From Apricaphanius iberus (Eukaryota; Chordata; Actinopteri; Cyprinodontiformes; Aphaniidae), in contig JAPXFQ010002398.1 in assembly GCA_028564705.1 (NCBI GenBank), positions 62,001-126,000 of the forward strand: DNA of 64,000 bases, written 5' to 3'. The notes beneath the pieces were generated by a model that saw nothing but the letters and a program-made list of their open reading frames with translations, was not told the origin of the DNA and searched no databases. A program made the translations under genes and the position numbers. The stretch's first letter is position 1. Each line of letters starts with the position of its first letter. Of this stretch, positions 11,523 through 22,157 are shown piece by piece.

Positions 11523-12871
11523 GGGGTCTCATTTATAAAACATTGCATAGAATCCCTACTAAAAGTGTACGTACGACCAAAACAAAAAGTTTGCGTACGC
11601 CTAAAAGATTTCTGATTTATAAAACCATGCCTACGCACAGTTGTAAGCAATTTCCCTTTATAAATCACAGTCTTCTTGGAAGTTTGCGCACATGAATTTG
11701 GGTCTTATCCCGCCCTGAACACGCCCAAATCTGGCTATGAAAGGTCAAAGCAGGACATGAATATTGATGCACATGAAGAAGAGGCAAATATGGCAACAAC
11801 AAAAGAAAAACAAGAAGAGAAACTTTACGGAGACGTTGATTGAAGTGCTAGTGGGGGAAGTGGAGGCTAGAAGAGACATTTTATTTGGTAGACACAGCAG
11901 CGGTGTCACGAATAAAAGAAAGAACTGCGAGTAGCAGCATGCAAAGTGGTCGGACCTCAAAGTCAAGAAAAAAAAAAATACGTGCCTCCCACCGCCAGAG
12001 TGGGTCTGCTACTGGAGGGGGTCCGTGTACACCTGAGCTGACACCACATTGGAGCATATTTTAAGGAGATAAACTAATATGCCGTGTCTTTTCAACTGTT
12101 ACATGGCGAGGATTAGGAGGCTGAGGAAGATGAGGTTGCCCAGCGCCTAGTGACAGCCATTGGTACCTTAAATTATACAATAAAACAATTTTTACATCCT
12201 GGTCGATCAATTGCTCCCTGGCTGAAGGCTTCCTGTGGAGGAGGAGGTGGCTGTGGGTCGGGGTTCTCATGCTGGGGAGGTGGTAGGACAGGAGGGAGGG
12301 GAATTTTTTCGGACGGGGCCCTTGTAGTAATGGGTGCAGTCAATTTCGCCAATTATGTTTGGGAAACCGGACATTGCTGTAAATTGCATTTTAATTTAAA
12401 CCTGCTCCCCCGCAGTATATGGAAATGTGATGTATTGCCTGCTCATTTTAATGATCCCATCCAAGACTGCAGGCATTATTGCGCTCAGGGCAATTTTATG
12501 TATCTATTTTAATATTGAAAAATGTTTTTAGAAGAGCTATAGCTCACTGCAAAGCTACAATATAGATAACATTGCTGGCTTGGATGTTTATAATAACAAT
12601 AATCCATCATTAATGTTTGGTGTGAGGTGAAATGATATGTGTGAGAGGAGTAATATGCAGTCTGGCTGCAGTTCACCACCTCACCAACTGCGTCATTGAT
12701 TCCTCCCTGTCTCCAAAATGTCCGTACGCACGGGTCAGAGTTGGCGTACAGGTGCGCACATTTTCCCGTCAAGTCTGTTTTTTTATAAATCCCAAATTTT
12801 GCTTTTGAAAGTGGCGTACGCCAGTTTCAGTCCCCCTTTTGTGCATACGCAACATTTATAAATGAAACCCC
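11523..12871 (+). mobile_element. PIF/Harbinger-type DNA transposon derivative
   Basis: About 1.35 kb with inverted ends: GGGGTCTCATTTATAAAACA at the left, and on the minus strand GGGGTTTCATTTATAAATG at the right. Subterminal regions carry several CGTACGC-type words on both strands, as often seen where transposase binds. No transposase is left, but a remnant of a Myb/SANT-like protein is present, and PIF/Harbinger elements carry such a second protein. I could not identify a three-base target duplication with confidence, so the superfamily call rests on the protein remnant. Confidence 0.6.
11821..11980 (+). pseudogene. Myb/SANT-like protein remnant of the Harbinger-type element
   Basis: The frame from 11821 reads NFTETLIEVLVGEVEARRD, then ILFGRHSSGVTNKRKN, a stop, and QHAKWSDLKVKKK. 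This is the start of the Myb/SANT-like domain seen in Harbinger accessory proteins and in domesticated relatives such as NAIF1 (F-T-E--I-VLV-EVE-R--ILFG). A stop and a deletion before KWSDLKVK break it. The normal role of the domain is DNA binding and helping the transposase reach the nucleus. Confidence 0.65.
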
Positions 12872-13318
12872 GGGACTCTTTCTAAAGACCAGGATATTAC
12901 TGGAGCATGTATGAGGAAGAAATGTTGTGGTTCTATACATTTATTTGCTGTTAAACTTCCTTAAAGTCCCTTTAATGTTGACTGTTTTTGTCTGCAAAAC
13001 TTATTTAATCGTCATTAAAAAAAACTTAATTAACTGACCACCTTCAACTGGTCTGCACAGGGGGAAAATAAAGCATTCTAAACTTGAAGTGACAGCTGTC
13101 AGAATCAAACCAGTACACATTCCTTACATACTTGTGTGCCGTCTTAAAAACGAATGAAAACAATCTCTGGCAGCAGGGCCGATTCTAGGATCAGAAATGT
13201 AGAGGTGCTTAGCACCCAGAGAGCTGTCTGGTCAGGCAAAACACATTTGACTGTTTTGTACATTTTTACACACACAGACACACAACAGGAGATATAATGT
13301 CAACAGGCATCCAGTCAC
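12872..13318. other. No gene recognised
   Basis: AT-rich, no frame of note and no repeat structure that I can pair. Confidence 0.45.
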
Positions 13319-13570
13319 TCACGGTACGTCCACACTAAAAACGTCAAACGTGCCACACCCCAGCTAGATGCTTGAACATTCGCACCTCGAAGCATGTCCA
13401 CAGTGGTCGCACTTTAAAATATACCATTTTGATGCGCGTGAAGTCGGATACACGACACGGTGGAGATTTGCAATTGCTTCCAATCATCCATGCGATGTAT
13501 GTTAAAATTGTACTGTGCAATAAAAAATCTGCGAAAAAGCGAGGCCATGAAGGGCGAACCACGTTATAGC

Positions 13571-14113
13571 TAGGGATGCACCGATCTGACTTTTTCATTT
13601 CCGATACCGATGGTTGGATTTTGTGTATCTGTCGATACCCAATACCGATCCGATACTATTTTGACAGTGTGGAGGTGCTGTCACTATGGCTCCAATAGAT
13701 CATGTGCCCTGGCTGATTGGCCACAGGGATATCCCTTTGGCTGACTGGTTAGCGCACATGAACTTCACCTGGGAGTCTTAGGATCGAATCCCGCCTGGGC
13801 CCTCTTGTGTACCTTGCCACATATTGCTGAATTAATAAACTGTATAACTTCTGGTGCCTTTCTTGAAGAGACAAAAGGCACCAGACTTTACAAACTAAAC
13901 ATAACTGAGACAAAATAAGAGATGTAAAATTTAAAATGACCACAAAAATAAAATTTCAAGTGAAAAATTCATCTTTTTTGGTGAATTTGTTGCAGATTTT
14001 CCCCATTTTGAGTATTGGTTCATGGTATCGGTTAAGGTTAACCAGCTTAACCGATACCAGTACATTAGGCAGTATCGGGGCCGATACCGGATACCAGTAT
14101 CGGTACATCCCTA
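13571..14113 (+). mobile_element. hAT-type non-autonomous element with 8-bp target duplication
   Basis: A 543-base element with ends TAGGGATGCACCGAT and, on the minus strand, TAGGGATGTACCGAT. It is flanked by perfect 8-base direct repeats GTTATAGC (13563-13570 and 14114-14121), the length expected for hAT transposition. The ends are followed by many imperfect copies of CCGATAC on both strands, suggesting repeated binding sites. It has no transposase and would depend on an autonomous relative. Confidence 0.85.
13737..13795 (+). promoter_or_regulatory. tRNA-like A and B boxes inside the hAT element
   Basis: TGGCTGACTGG (13738-13748) fits the RNA polymerase III A box with one difference, and GGATCGAATCC (13781-13791) fits the B box with one difference, at tRNA-like spacing. 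The segment reads like the body of a decayed tRNA or tRNA-derived SINE head. It does not fold for certain into a full cloverleaf by eye, so I do not call a tRNA. Confidence 0.4.
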
Positions 14114-14654
14114 GTTATAGCAGGACCACTGTGTACTGTTTATTAGTAAACAATAACATATGTGCCTATATAACTGCCTACATTAAATAATTGTAAACAT
14201 ACCTTCTTTCTGGGACTCCTCCTGCTTATTCAGCATGTCCCTGGCCCTTGGAGAGCGTCCGCATACTCCCCGCATACTTCCCATGTTGATGCTGGCATCC
14301 CGCGGGGTGAGGAAGGGGTCGCAAAACCCCATGACAGTGGAAAACTTCTAGCTGCTTCCCGATCCTGCAGCTGAACCACTCCGCCTCTCTTGCACTAGGT
14401 GTCCCTGAGACTAATCCACTTTTTTCTGCTGTAGTCCTCTGAATAATCACTTTATTTAGTTAGCGGAAAAGTCTTTGAACATCAGTGTGGAAATAATAGT
14501 AAAATAGCAGGACAGTAAATTTCCACACTGTGGGATCAATAGTCTGTCCATTAATTAATTATTTCATTAATTCACTCGTTTATCAAAAGATAAACGTCTG
14601 CAAAATAATAACCTCTTTGGAAGATTTATTTCAGTGATCAGAAATATCTGAAAC

Positions 14655-15512
14655 ATATTAAGGCAAGGAAAGGCAAGGCAATTTTATTTATACAGCACAC
14701 TTTCAACACAAGGCAATTCAAGGTGCTTTACATGATTCAGTGATAATGATACCAAATACATGATTACAGAAGCATGATTAGAGAAAACAGAAACATAGGT
14801 ATATAGATTAAAAACAGATAAAACACAATAGGTTAAAAAGGTAATGAAAAAATAAGAATGAAACTTAAACCAGGGAAATCAAATAGTGATCAGAAAGCAC
14901 AATTTAGGGATCAAAGGCAGCTCTGAATAGTAGTAGTAGTAGTTTTAATCTTTGATTTAATGAGCCTAACAATTCAGCATTCTTATATTCTTCTGGAAGT
15001 TTGTTCCAGATTTGATAGAGCATAGAAGCTGAAAGCTGCCTCTCCCTGTTTAGTTCTAATTCTAGGAATGTTAAGTAAGCTCGAGTTGAAGGACCTGAGT
15101 CATCTGCTGAGTTGGTATAGTGACAGCAGATCTCCAACATACTTTGGTGCTAAACCGTCCAGTGATTTATAAACTAGTAGGAGTATTTTAAAGTCTATTC
15201 TCTGAGCTACAGGGAGCCAGTGTAAGGACTTAAGAATGGGGTGATGTGTTCTACTTTCCTAGTTCTAGTGAGGACACGGGCAGCAGCGATCAGCCGCAGT
15301 TGTCTGATTGCTTTTTTAGGTAGACCTGTGAGGACGCTGTTGCAGTAATCAGTCCGACTAAAGATAAACGCATGGATCCGTTTTTCAAGGTCCTTCTGTG
15401 TCATCAGTCCTTTAATCCTAGAAATGTTCTTCAGGTGATAGAAGGCTGACCTTGTTATTGCCTTTATGTGACCCTGGAGGTTCAGGTCTGAGTCCATTAT
15501 TACACCTAGATT
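14655..15512 (-). pseudogene. L2-type LINE 3' end, 5'-truncated
   Basis: On the minus strand it starts inside the reverse transcriptase (NLGVIMDSDL-type sequence near 15500, then HIKAITRSAFYHLKNISRI and LEKRIHAFIFSRTDYCNS). It continues through the C-terminal part (near 15140-14904, LSASMLYQIWNKLPEEYKNA) into the 3' UTR. It ends at about 14655-14735 with the L2 tail AAAGCACCTTGAATTGCCTT and CTTGCC repeats. Stops and deletions break the frame. It is the same family as 39120-42095. Confidence 0.85.
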
Positions 15513-15574
15513 AGATCGTTTTTAGTTTTTTTTAGCTGAAGATGTGTGCTGACTCTGGATCGTTCCTCCTTACC

Positions 15575-16055
15575 CTGTGTCCACACCAAAAGCGTTCAAA
15601 CGCGCCACATGCCCCTAGCTGGATGCTTGAACATTTGCACATTGAAGCCTGTACAAAGCGAACTGGTCGCGCTTCAAATATGGTACTTTCATGCGCGAAC
15701 TGGCTTTCAGCGGTGCTGGGGCCAGAGTGTATCTGCCGGTGGATTATGGACTGAGCTGACGGAGGACTGCGTGTTTGGCCCTGGCTTCAGCTGAGCTGGA
15801 GCCAGAGTGCAGCTGGCGGTGGATTATGGATTATGGTCTCCGATCTGACGGAGGACAGAGTGGATTACATGTTCGGCCTGGCCTCTGGTAGACCGGGGAC
15901 CACTGCACTGGGGGTTTGGTGAGCTACAGATACAGTCTAGCTACAGCGGAGGGATCCATAAACACCAGCGAGCCTCTCATAAACACCGGCTCCTCGCCGC
16001 CTGGAAAACGTGACCTGCTCGCCCAGTTTGTGCCGTGAAGGTCCAACACAGGCGG
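15575..16055 (+). repeat. DNA-transposon derivative, copy B
   Basis: The left part (TGTCCACACCAAAAGCG, GCCACATGCCCCTAGCTGG) matches copies at 13319 and 20475. Further right, GCGGAGGGATCCATAAACAC matches a stretch near 20740. A local direct repeat (CCGGTGGATTATGGA near 15737 and GCGGTGGATTATGGA near 15815) lies inside. No reliable right end seen. Confidence 0.5.
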
Positions 16056-16059
16056 GGGG

Positions 16060-16990
16060 GCATGTAAAATCCACTTTTTACAACTTTTCATCACAATCTT
16101 ATTTCATTCCCTCTTTAAAATCATGCCTAAAGTTTTATTAGGTTACTTTATGTATGTTTGAGTAATATTTTCAAACTGTCACTGCGCCCATGCTGAGCTC
16201 TGAACGCCTGAGTCCTCATAGCTACGCCCTCACCTCCCAGAAACGCCCCTACATTTTGATTACCGCCCCCGTCTCTCCAGAGCCCTCCCTCTTCCGCTCC
16301 CCAAGCTGAAAAGCAGAACGACTTCAACAGCAATCAGCTATCACCGCTGTAGTATATACCTTGTCATTTTTCCTAATTGTGCATTGCCTACTTGGAAAAA
16401 AAAAGTAAGCCTACTGTCATGTCAGTGACTGAGGAATCACAACATCAGCTTTACAGAAGAAATACTGATAAACACCGTGGATAATCACCCTGAGCTACAT
16501 GACACCAGCTGTTTTCTACACAGGGACATGACTAAAAAATAACATTATGAAGAGGTCAAACTATTCAGACAGGAAAGTTCTTAAGAGCTATTATAGCTGC
16601 AGATGCACCGCTCTCTCCGCCACAAAGTAAGCCATGAACAGCTTCCTCACCCAGGCAGCTTCACTGGAGGAGTAAACACCACCCAGGCCTGCCAATAGCT
16701 CCACCACAGCATGTCCCGCGCCGCTCACATATTAAATTCTAAACTTTTACTAACCACAGACAGATAGACAGCCACTTAGCATTGTAGTTGGTGACTCGGC
16801 AGGCAAAGCTTGGACTGACGCGGGACACCGGCAGCTCTTCAAAAAGGGATTGACGATGTAGCTCAGCTCAGAGACCAGCAGAGCCCACCTACAGCTGCAC
16901 TTCACATTCTGGGCTTGAGATGGTGCTCCGAGAATGTTGTGATGACATTGAAGGGGGCATGTCCAAGGCTTTTAAAGAAACATCCAGCTA
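16060..16990. repeat. Composite dispersed repeats
   Basis: The part 16062-16140 (CACTTTTTACAACTTTTCATC, CATGCCTAAAGT) resembles 61715-61785, a recurrent fish repeat. The part 16410-16610 is the reverse complement of about 20800-21010, including CTGATAAACACCGTGG and ATCACCCTGAGCTACATGAC. No coding frame is credible; the 61-codon minus frame at 16148-16333 has no recognised motif. Confidence 0.5.
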
Positions 16991-17137
16991 ATTTCAAGGC
17001 ATTCAGTTGGGATATGTTAGCAGCAGAACCCAGTTAAGTTGCTAGAATCTACTCAACAAAAATAGTCATCTAGTTAAGGCTTTTCACTTCTTCACACACT
17101 GTGTGGAGTAGCTGTCAGTCGCCTGCTCTGTCAGCCC

Positions 17138-17138
<1 letters not shown>

Positions 17139-17186
<48 letters not shown>

Positions 17187-17190
17187 TAGT
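17139..17190. repeat. (TA)n microsatellite
   Basis: A nearly pure TA run of about 50 bases. Confidence 0.9.
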
Positions 17191-20172
17191 CTTGCCCATA
17201 CATTGTTGAATAATATGAGAAATTTACATTTTTAACTTTAATGCACCATGCAGTGTGTCGCTCTGAAAAGAAGTAGAATTTCTTCATTTAGTTTCTGCAG
17301 TAAAATATCCATGAAGACATGTTGAGGTTGATGGTGTGCATGGTGGTCCAAAGGGATAACACCTGAAAGATAAGATTGATTGATATTATTTTCTTAATAA
17401 AATAAATGTGCCTTTTAATTGGCTCTATAATATTTTTCAGGCAATAAGATGGTCTGTTCATTTGAAAATGAAAAAAAATAAAACTAAAATCACGTTTCAG
17501 AATTCATCCTTGATTAGAGAGATAAACTAATAGGCAGTCAGGTTATAAGAAAAATAACCCCATCTATTTATCAGCTACAGTACAGTTTGGTTGTACAGAG
17601 TTTTGAATAAATGCAGCGTAGAATCGCTCTAAAACCTTGGACAAAATGCAGTTTTGCTTTCGTGTAATATTTCATCATCTAGTGTATTTTAAAAAAAATA
17701 TTTTTCTTATAATATCCTTCAAAAGGTTTTGGCAATACTCATGTATTTATTTGTAAAAGGTTTGCGCTTGTTAAAATGTGAGCTAACCTCACAACAGGTG
17801 CAAAACCATTCAGCAGGTGATTTACTAAGCAAGCGCCATGATGAAAATGCCTGTTAGACCCTCAGCAAGAGTGTAATCCATTTAGCGCTTTTGCCCTTGA
17901 TGAATACGCAAGAGGTCGTTTCTGTAAGAAGGCGCAACATTTGGGAGAAGAACATGGAAAAAAGTAGGTATTCCACAAGCAGTGTGTCTTATCAAACTTT
18001 AAACTGTTTGCAGTGGCGGTTTTAGCACCTTTTTAAAAGTATCTCAAAGGTATGTCTTAACTTTGAGCTACCATGATTCCACATAGGTTTATTCTTGACA
18101 AACAAAAAATATAATTTTAACCAAATAGTAATTAATGGCCATAAAGCTGATGGTTATGTCATTTTTTCCCCTTTTTATCCAAATACCCATCATAACTCAC
18201 TGCCGGTGTTGTTCCAGAACGAGTTAAATAAATGTTCATTCATGAACTCATTCATATTTTTTGTGAACATGAACTGAACTCACTCACTTTTGATCGGATG
18301 ATTTAGTGAATGTACTCTTTCTGGTATTTGTGAACAGTGTTCTCTCGCAGTTCAGTTTTTTCAAGTGATGCCAGATGTCCATTGATTCTTCCTTACAAAA
18401 GCCGGGTTAACACCATGGTGGTTAAAACGGGGAAAATCATCAAATGTGACTATACTAGTCATCGAGTCGCACAGCGAATGCATCAGACTCAAATTGCCAA
18501 GTATGCATGCAACTTCTCTGATTACAGCAGCAGCAGTAGTAATTCGGCATCAATGAATAAAGCGCTATCTTCATATGACCAACAAAAATATATTTTTTTA
18601 AAAGGTTAGTGATGATCCAGATGGGAAAAATCATAATTTTTTTGTGTAAAAATTGCCTGCAAGAAGAACCTACTTCGGACAACAACAACGTCAACACCAA
18701 ATCTGAAACAGCGTATTGAAATAAAGCACCTAGCTAGCCTATGTATGCATGTGCAATTCACTAAAAAAATACATAGTGATAGAGTATGAAAAAAGATCTT
18801 CTGCCACTCAGAATCAGATAACATGGTAGAGTAGCAGCAACTCTGTTGTCTTCATCTCCCAACCACAGCTGGACAACCTGAAAATGCAGTATACTGTCTG
18901 ACAACTACAACATTTAAGACAACATGAAAGCCCAAATTTGATTAACTTTATTAAGGAAATGCATCCTTACTTATTCATTTGGGCTAATTGTTGTACCTTA
19001 TAACTCAGGTTCTAAAACTTTACTTTGGGCACACAAGTCAAAAAATATGTTCACAGAAATTGAAATATGAGTTAATGTAACTTTTTATACGTCATTATTC
19101 AAGGTCGTTGTCAAGCCGATCAGATGTTATTTGACTGCCTGTATGGTAAATGATGCCATTCATTGTAATTCCACTCAGACTAGGTAATACACCGTCATTG
19201 GTAGAGTTTAATGACTTTAAGTATCAATAAACTTACCCACGATTGCTGGAAAAGAGAATGCTATTCTCAGTGCTTTCCTGAAATTTCTGTGGAACTTAAT
19301 CTTCTTGGTTTCATGTTTATGAATTAGTAGCGCCAAAGCTGTCAACTCTGAAAGGCTCTGTATTCCAGGGCAAGTTCTTTCCAATCAATATCTGCCTCTT
19401 CTCTGAAGGTTAGTTCTTCTCAGAGCTGGGACATTGGTCTTTGAGTGACACTTCATCAAGTTGCTGGAAGGAACCCTCGAAATGTATCTTTTACTTCACA
19501 CATTGCCTTAAATCAGTCCTCCTATAGACTGGATGCTACAGTCCTCCACAACATTGAAAAAATGTGTTTCCCCTCTATGTACTGCAGTAGTAAATATCCT
19601 GTCATCTGCCTCACAGGACTTTTTGCAGTGTTTTTTTCTTGTTAGCTTTACTTATATGCCTGAGTCATTGTCTTCTTTAGATTTGAAGTTTAAATCCTAG
19701 CTTTGAGTAAAAGTGATTTTGAGTAAAAACAGTATTACTTCATTCCTCTATAGTGACAGTGAGGTCCATTTTAGTTGTTTTGTTAAGATGACTTTTATAT
19801 TTTTTTATAATTATGAGGAACATTTTATGTAGTTTCCATCTCTCTGAAAAAAGTCTGGAGTGTTTTTCTGTATTTGGTCTGTTCTCTACTTAACCTTCAT
19901 TTCAACTCTTCCAGTGGATCACCACATTGAAGCTTAGATAATACATTTTAGAGGACCTTGATATGCTTTCTGTTCTAAATAAGTTTTCTAATTTTCAGTA
20001 AAGGAACCACCTATTAGCTGTAATGCAATATCACATTTATGGTTTGAAACTGTAGAAAGGGAATGGCTCATCTATTTCAAATGTCCATATAAACATTTCA
20101 GTTTGATATTTTACCCAGAACAAAACTGCATTTGTCTGGGTCCTATTAAAATGTCTTTGCTAGAGTAATCTC
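17191..20172. other. No gene recognised
   Basis: AT-rich, only chance frames. At about 18195-18330 imperfect words of the type GAACTCATTCA and GTGAACATGAACTGAACTC recur, like the end of an old hAT-type MITE, but I could not find both ends. Confidence 0.45.
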
Positions 20173-20209
20173 TTACGGTGCTTACACATCGAACGCGATA
20201 GAAGCGACC

Positions 20210-20474
20210 CTCTGTTGGTCCGGTTTCTTTTCTTCACCTTCTTCCTTTCTCCCTTCTTGTCTCAGTTTAATGTCCATGACGTCAGGAAATTGAACCCACA
20301 GTAATCACTAATAAAGATTTTTCATACATATACATCAAGTGGCGTACTACAGCGAAGCTGTAATACTCTGCTTGGGAAAGTAAAACTGTTGGGCTTGTAC
20401 TTGGTACTCAGACACCAATTCTGAGTAGCATACTGCTAGACAGGACACGTTAAAAAAAAAAAAAAAAAAAAAAA
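20210..20474 (+). mobile_element. Poly(A) retroposon ending in an H/ACA snoRNA-like sequence
   Basis: A 265-base insertion flanked by perfect 10-base repeats AGAAGCGACC (20200-20209 and 20475-20484), ending in about 23 A. Comparison with copy B of the host transposon shows that the inserted part is absent there. The first 125 bases (pyrimidine-rich from about 20221 to 20260) match nothing else I see in the window. The last 116 bases before the A tail have H/ACA snoRNA architecture. Known mammalian snoRNA retroposons also end at the mature snoRNA 3' end followed by poly(A). Confidence 0.7.
20335..20450 (+). ncRNA. H/ACA snoRNA-like sequence, retroposed copy 1
   Basis: Hairpin-hinge-hairpin-tail layout. 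The 5' hairpin pairs AAGTGGCGTA (20337-20346) with TACTCTGCTT (20364-20373) with one mismatch and G-U pairs, capped by TACAGC-GAA-GCTGTA. The hinge holds AAAGTA (20377-20382), a fit to the H box ANANNA. The 3' hairpin has an upper stem TACTCAGA with TCTGAGTA and a lower stem CTGTT with GACAG, leaving an internal loop of the kind that guides pseudouridylation. ACA (20445-20447) is followed by three bases and then, after one T, the A tail. Which snoRNA it derives from I cannot say. As an insertion into a transposon it is probably a pseudogene. Confidence 0.6.
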
Positions 20475-20794
20475 AGAAGCGACCAAAATGTGCCACATGC
20501 CCCTAGCTGGTCGCTTGACAATTTGCACCTTGAAGCGTGTCCAAAGCGAACTAGTCGCACTTTAAAACATGCAATTTTGACGCGTGTGAAGCGGGATTAT
20601 GTAACTCTGCTGCTGCCTCCTCCTCCTCCTCCCCTCCTTCTCCCGACCCTCCAGGAGCTCCCAGTGGACACTGGTCTCTAAGCTGACTGTGTTAAATGTT
20701 CAGGAGCTGGGACCCCTCCTGTAGGGTAACACCAAGTCGAGCTGTGGCAGAGGGATCAATAAACACTTCTCAGCAGAGAGAGCGGGGCCTTTTG

Positions 20795-21010
20795 CGGCCA
20801 CAACGGCTCTTTTAAGAGCCACCCAAAAACCTCTTAAGAGCTTTCCTGTCTAAATATTTTAACCTCTTTATAATGTTTCGTTTTTTTTATTCCTGTCTCT
20901 GTAGAGAAAACATCTAGTGTCATGTAGCTCAGGGTGATTAGCCACAGTGTTTATCAGTATTTAGTCCACGTCCTGCTGATGTTGTGACTCCATGTCAGTC
21001 ACAGCATCAC
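20795..21010. repeat. Segment repeated inverted at 16410-16610
   Basis: About 200 bases with clear inverted similarity to 16410-16610 (GAGCTACATGAC, ACTGATAAACAC on the minus strand). It includes a near-palindrome GGCTCTTTTAAGAGCC at 20804-20820. Confidence 0.6.
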
Positions 21011-21247
21011 TTTTTCCAACATGAGTGGCAGACGCAATAAGCGCGAATGCACAAAATGCACCACATAAACTGTAGTGCGTATTTTACGACTCTAATTGGT
21101 CGCGCAAATCAAGCAAAAAAGTTTTTTTGCAACACAAATTTGCTTCAGATTTGTCTTGGGACTCCCAGTCACGCTTCATCTCGCTCCTCCATTGATTTTA
21201 CATGTAAACCAGACTCTCTGGTCGCATTCGGTGTGTAAGCGACGTTA

Positions 21248-21860
21248 TTCTACACAATTGGCCTGACATGATAAACTTGGGACCTCAATAATGCATGCCA
21301 ATGTTTCTCCATTATAATATTGTTTGTTGTTTGTTTGTTTAACACACGTTAAAAATACAAAATATGACATAGCATAGAAAAATGCAATACTAAATCATAT
21401 GTAAGGAGAGGGCAGAGTAAATCTCCAATATATCTAATCATCATTTGTTAACTCAGCTAAAACTTCCCACAATGATTTAGGAAACCTAATAGAATAGAGT
21501 GTGTCTGCTGCTGAGCCATAGTCATCTACCTGCCAAAAAACTTGCTCAAGTTCTGTGTGGAGCACATTTACAGTCAGTGCTGCAGATAAAACCAAAGTGA
21601 AATGTATGTGCAAAATTCAAATCAGAAGAAGCAGAGGTGTCAAACATCTGTCAACATCTGCTCTGCATAATCAAATGCACTTAATGAACCCCCCAACACA
21701 CACATCCTCCCAAACCATCCTCACAGCCATATTCTGCCCCTGTTGGTCTCTTTTCAATGACTTTCCTGTTACATGTTCATTGCTGGATTTATGGAAAAAC
21801 ATCAACCAATATTGCATATCCAATTAAATATAACGTTTAACAATTTCTTTTTTAAACCCA
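21248..21860. other. No gene recognised
   Basis: AT-rich stretch leading into an AT microsatellite; no frame or repeat end recognised. Confidence 0.4.
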
Positions 21861-21867
21861 TTTTGAA

Positions 21868-21950
21868 TATATATACAGTATATATATATTATATTTTATT
21901 TATATATATATATATAATATATATATATATTATATATATATATAATTTCA
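21868..21950. repeat. AT-rich microsatellite
   Basis: Interrupted TA/ATAT array of about 80 bases. Confidence 0.85.
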
Positions 21951-22157
21951 TATGTTTCACCTTTTAATTGTTTTAGACATGCTATTCTTCTGCTTTTTCA
22001 TTCTCACAATGGTGCTGGTCATTTTGTGGACAACTTAGTTTTTTTTCCTTTTTTTTATGTCATCTGTGTTTGGAGACTGTGCAAGTGGCCACGGAACCAT
22101 TGTTTATACCAGGGGTCAGCTGTTAGTTCTTTCTAGTTTCAATGTGCAACTTCCAAC

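Larger units (their letters stand above)
13319..14170 (+). mobile_element. DNA-transposon derivative, copy C, split by a hAT element
   Basis: The left part (13319-13562) begins CGGTACGTCCACACTAAAAA and matches the left parts of the elements at 15575 and 20176 (GCCACA-CCCAGCTAG-TGCTTGA then GCACCTCGAAGC-TGTCCA). It is interrupted by the hAT element at 13571-14113 and resumes after the 8-base duplication. The right end is not identified. The superfamily is uncertain: Harbinger-like by comparison with the TTA-flanked copy at 20176-21244. Confidence 0.5.
20176..21244 (+). mobile_element. TTA-flanked DNA transposon derivative, copy A
   Basis: Ends are CGGTGCTTACACATCGAACG at the left and, on the minus strand, CGTCGCTTACACACCGAATG at the right, flanked by TTA (20173-20175 and 21245-21247). 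A three-base TTA duplication fits PIF/Harbinger (TWA). There is no transposase. It is interrupted by a 265-base poly(A) retroposon at 20210-20474. Related, less complete copies are at 13319 and 15575. Confidence 0.6.

Noticed and set aside
13737..13805. Functional tRNA gene
   Set aside because: A and B boxes are present but I could not form an acceptor stem and anticodon arm, so only promoter-like boxes are reported.
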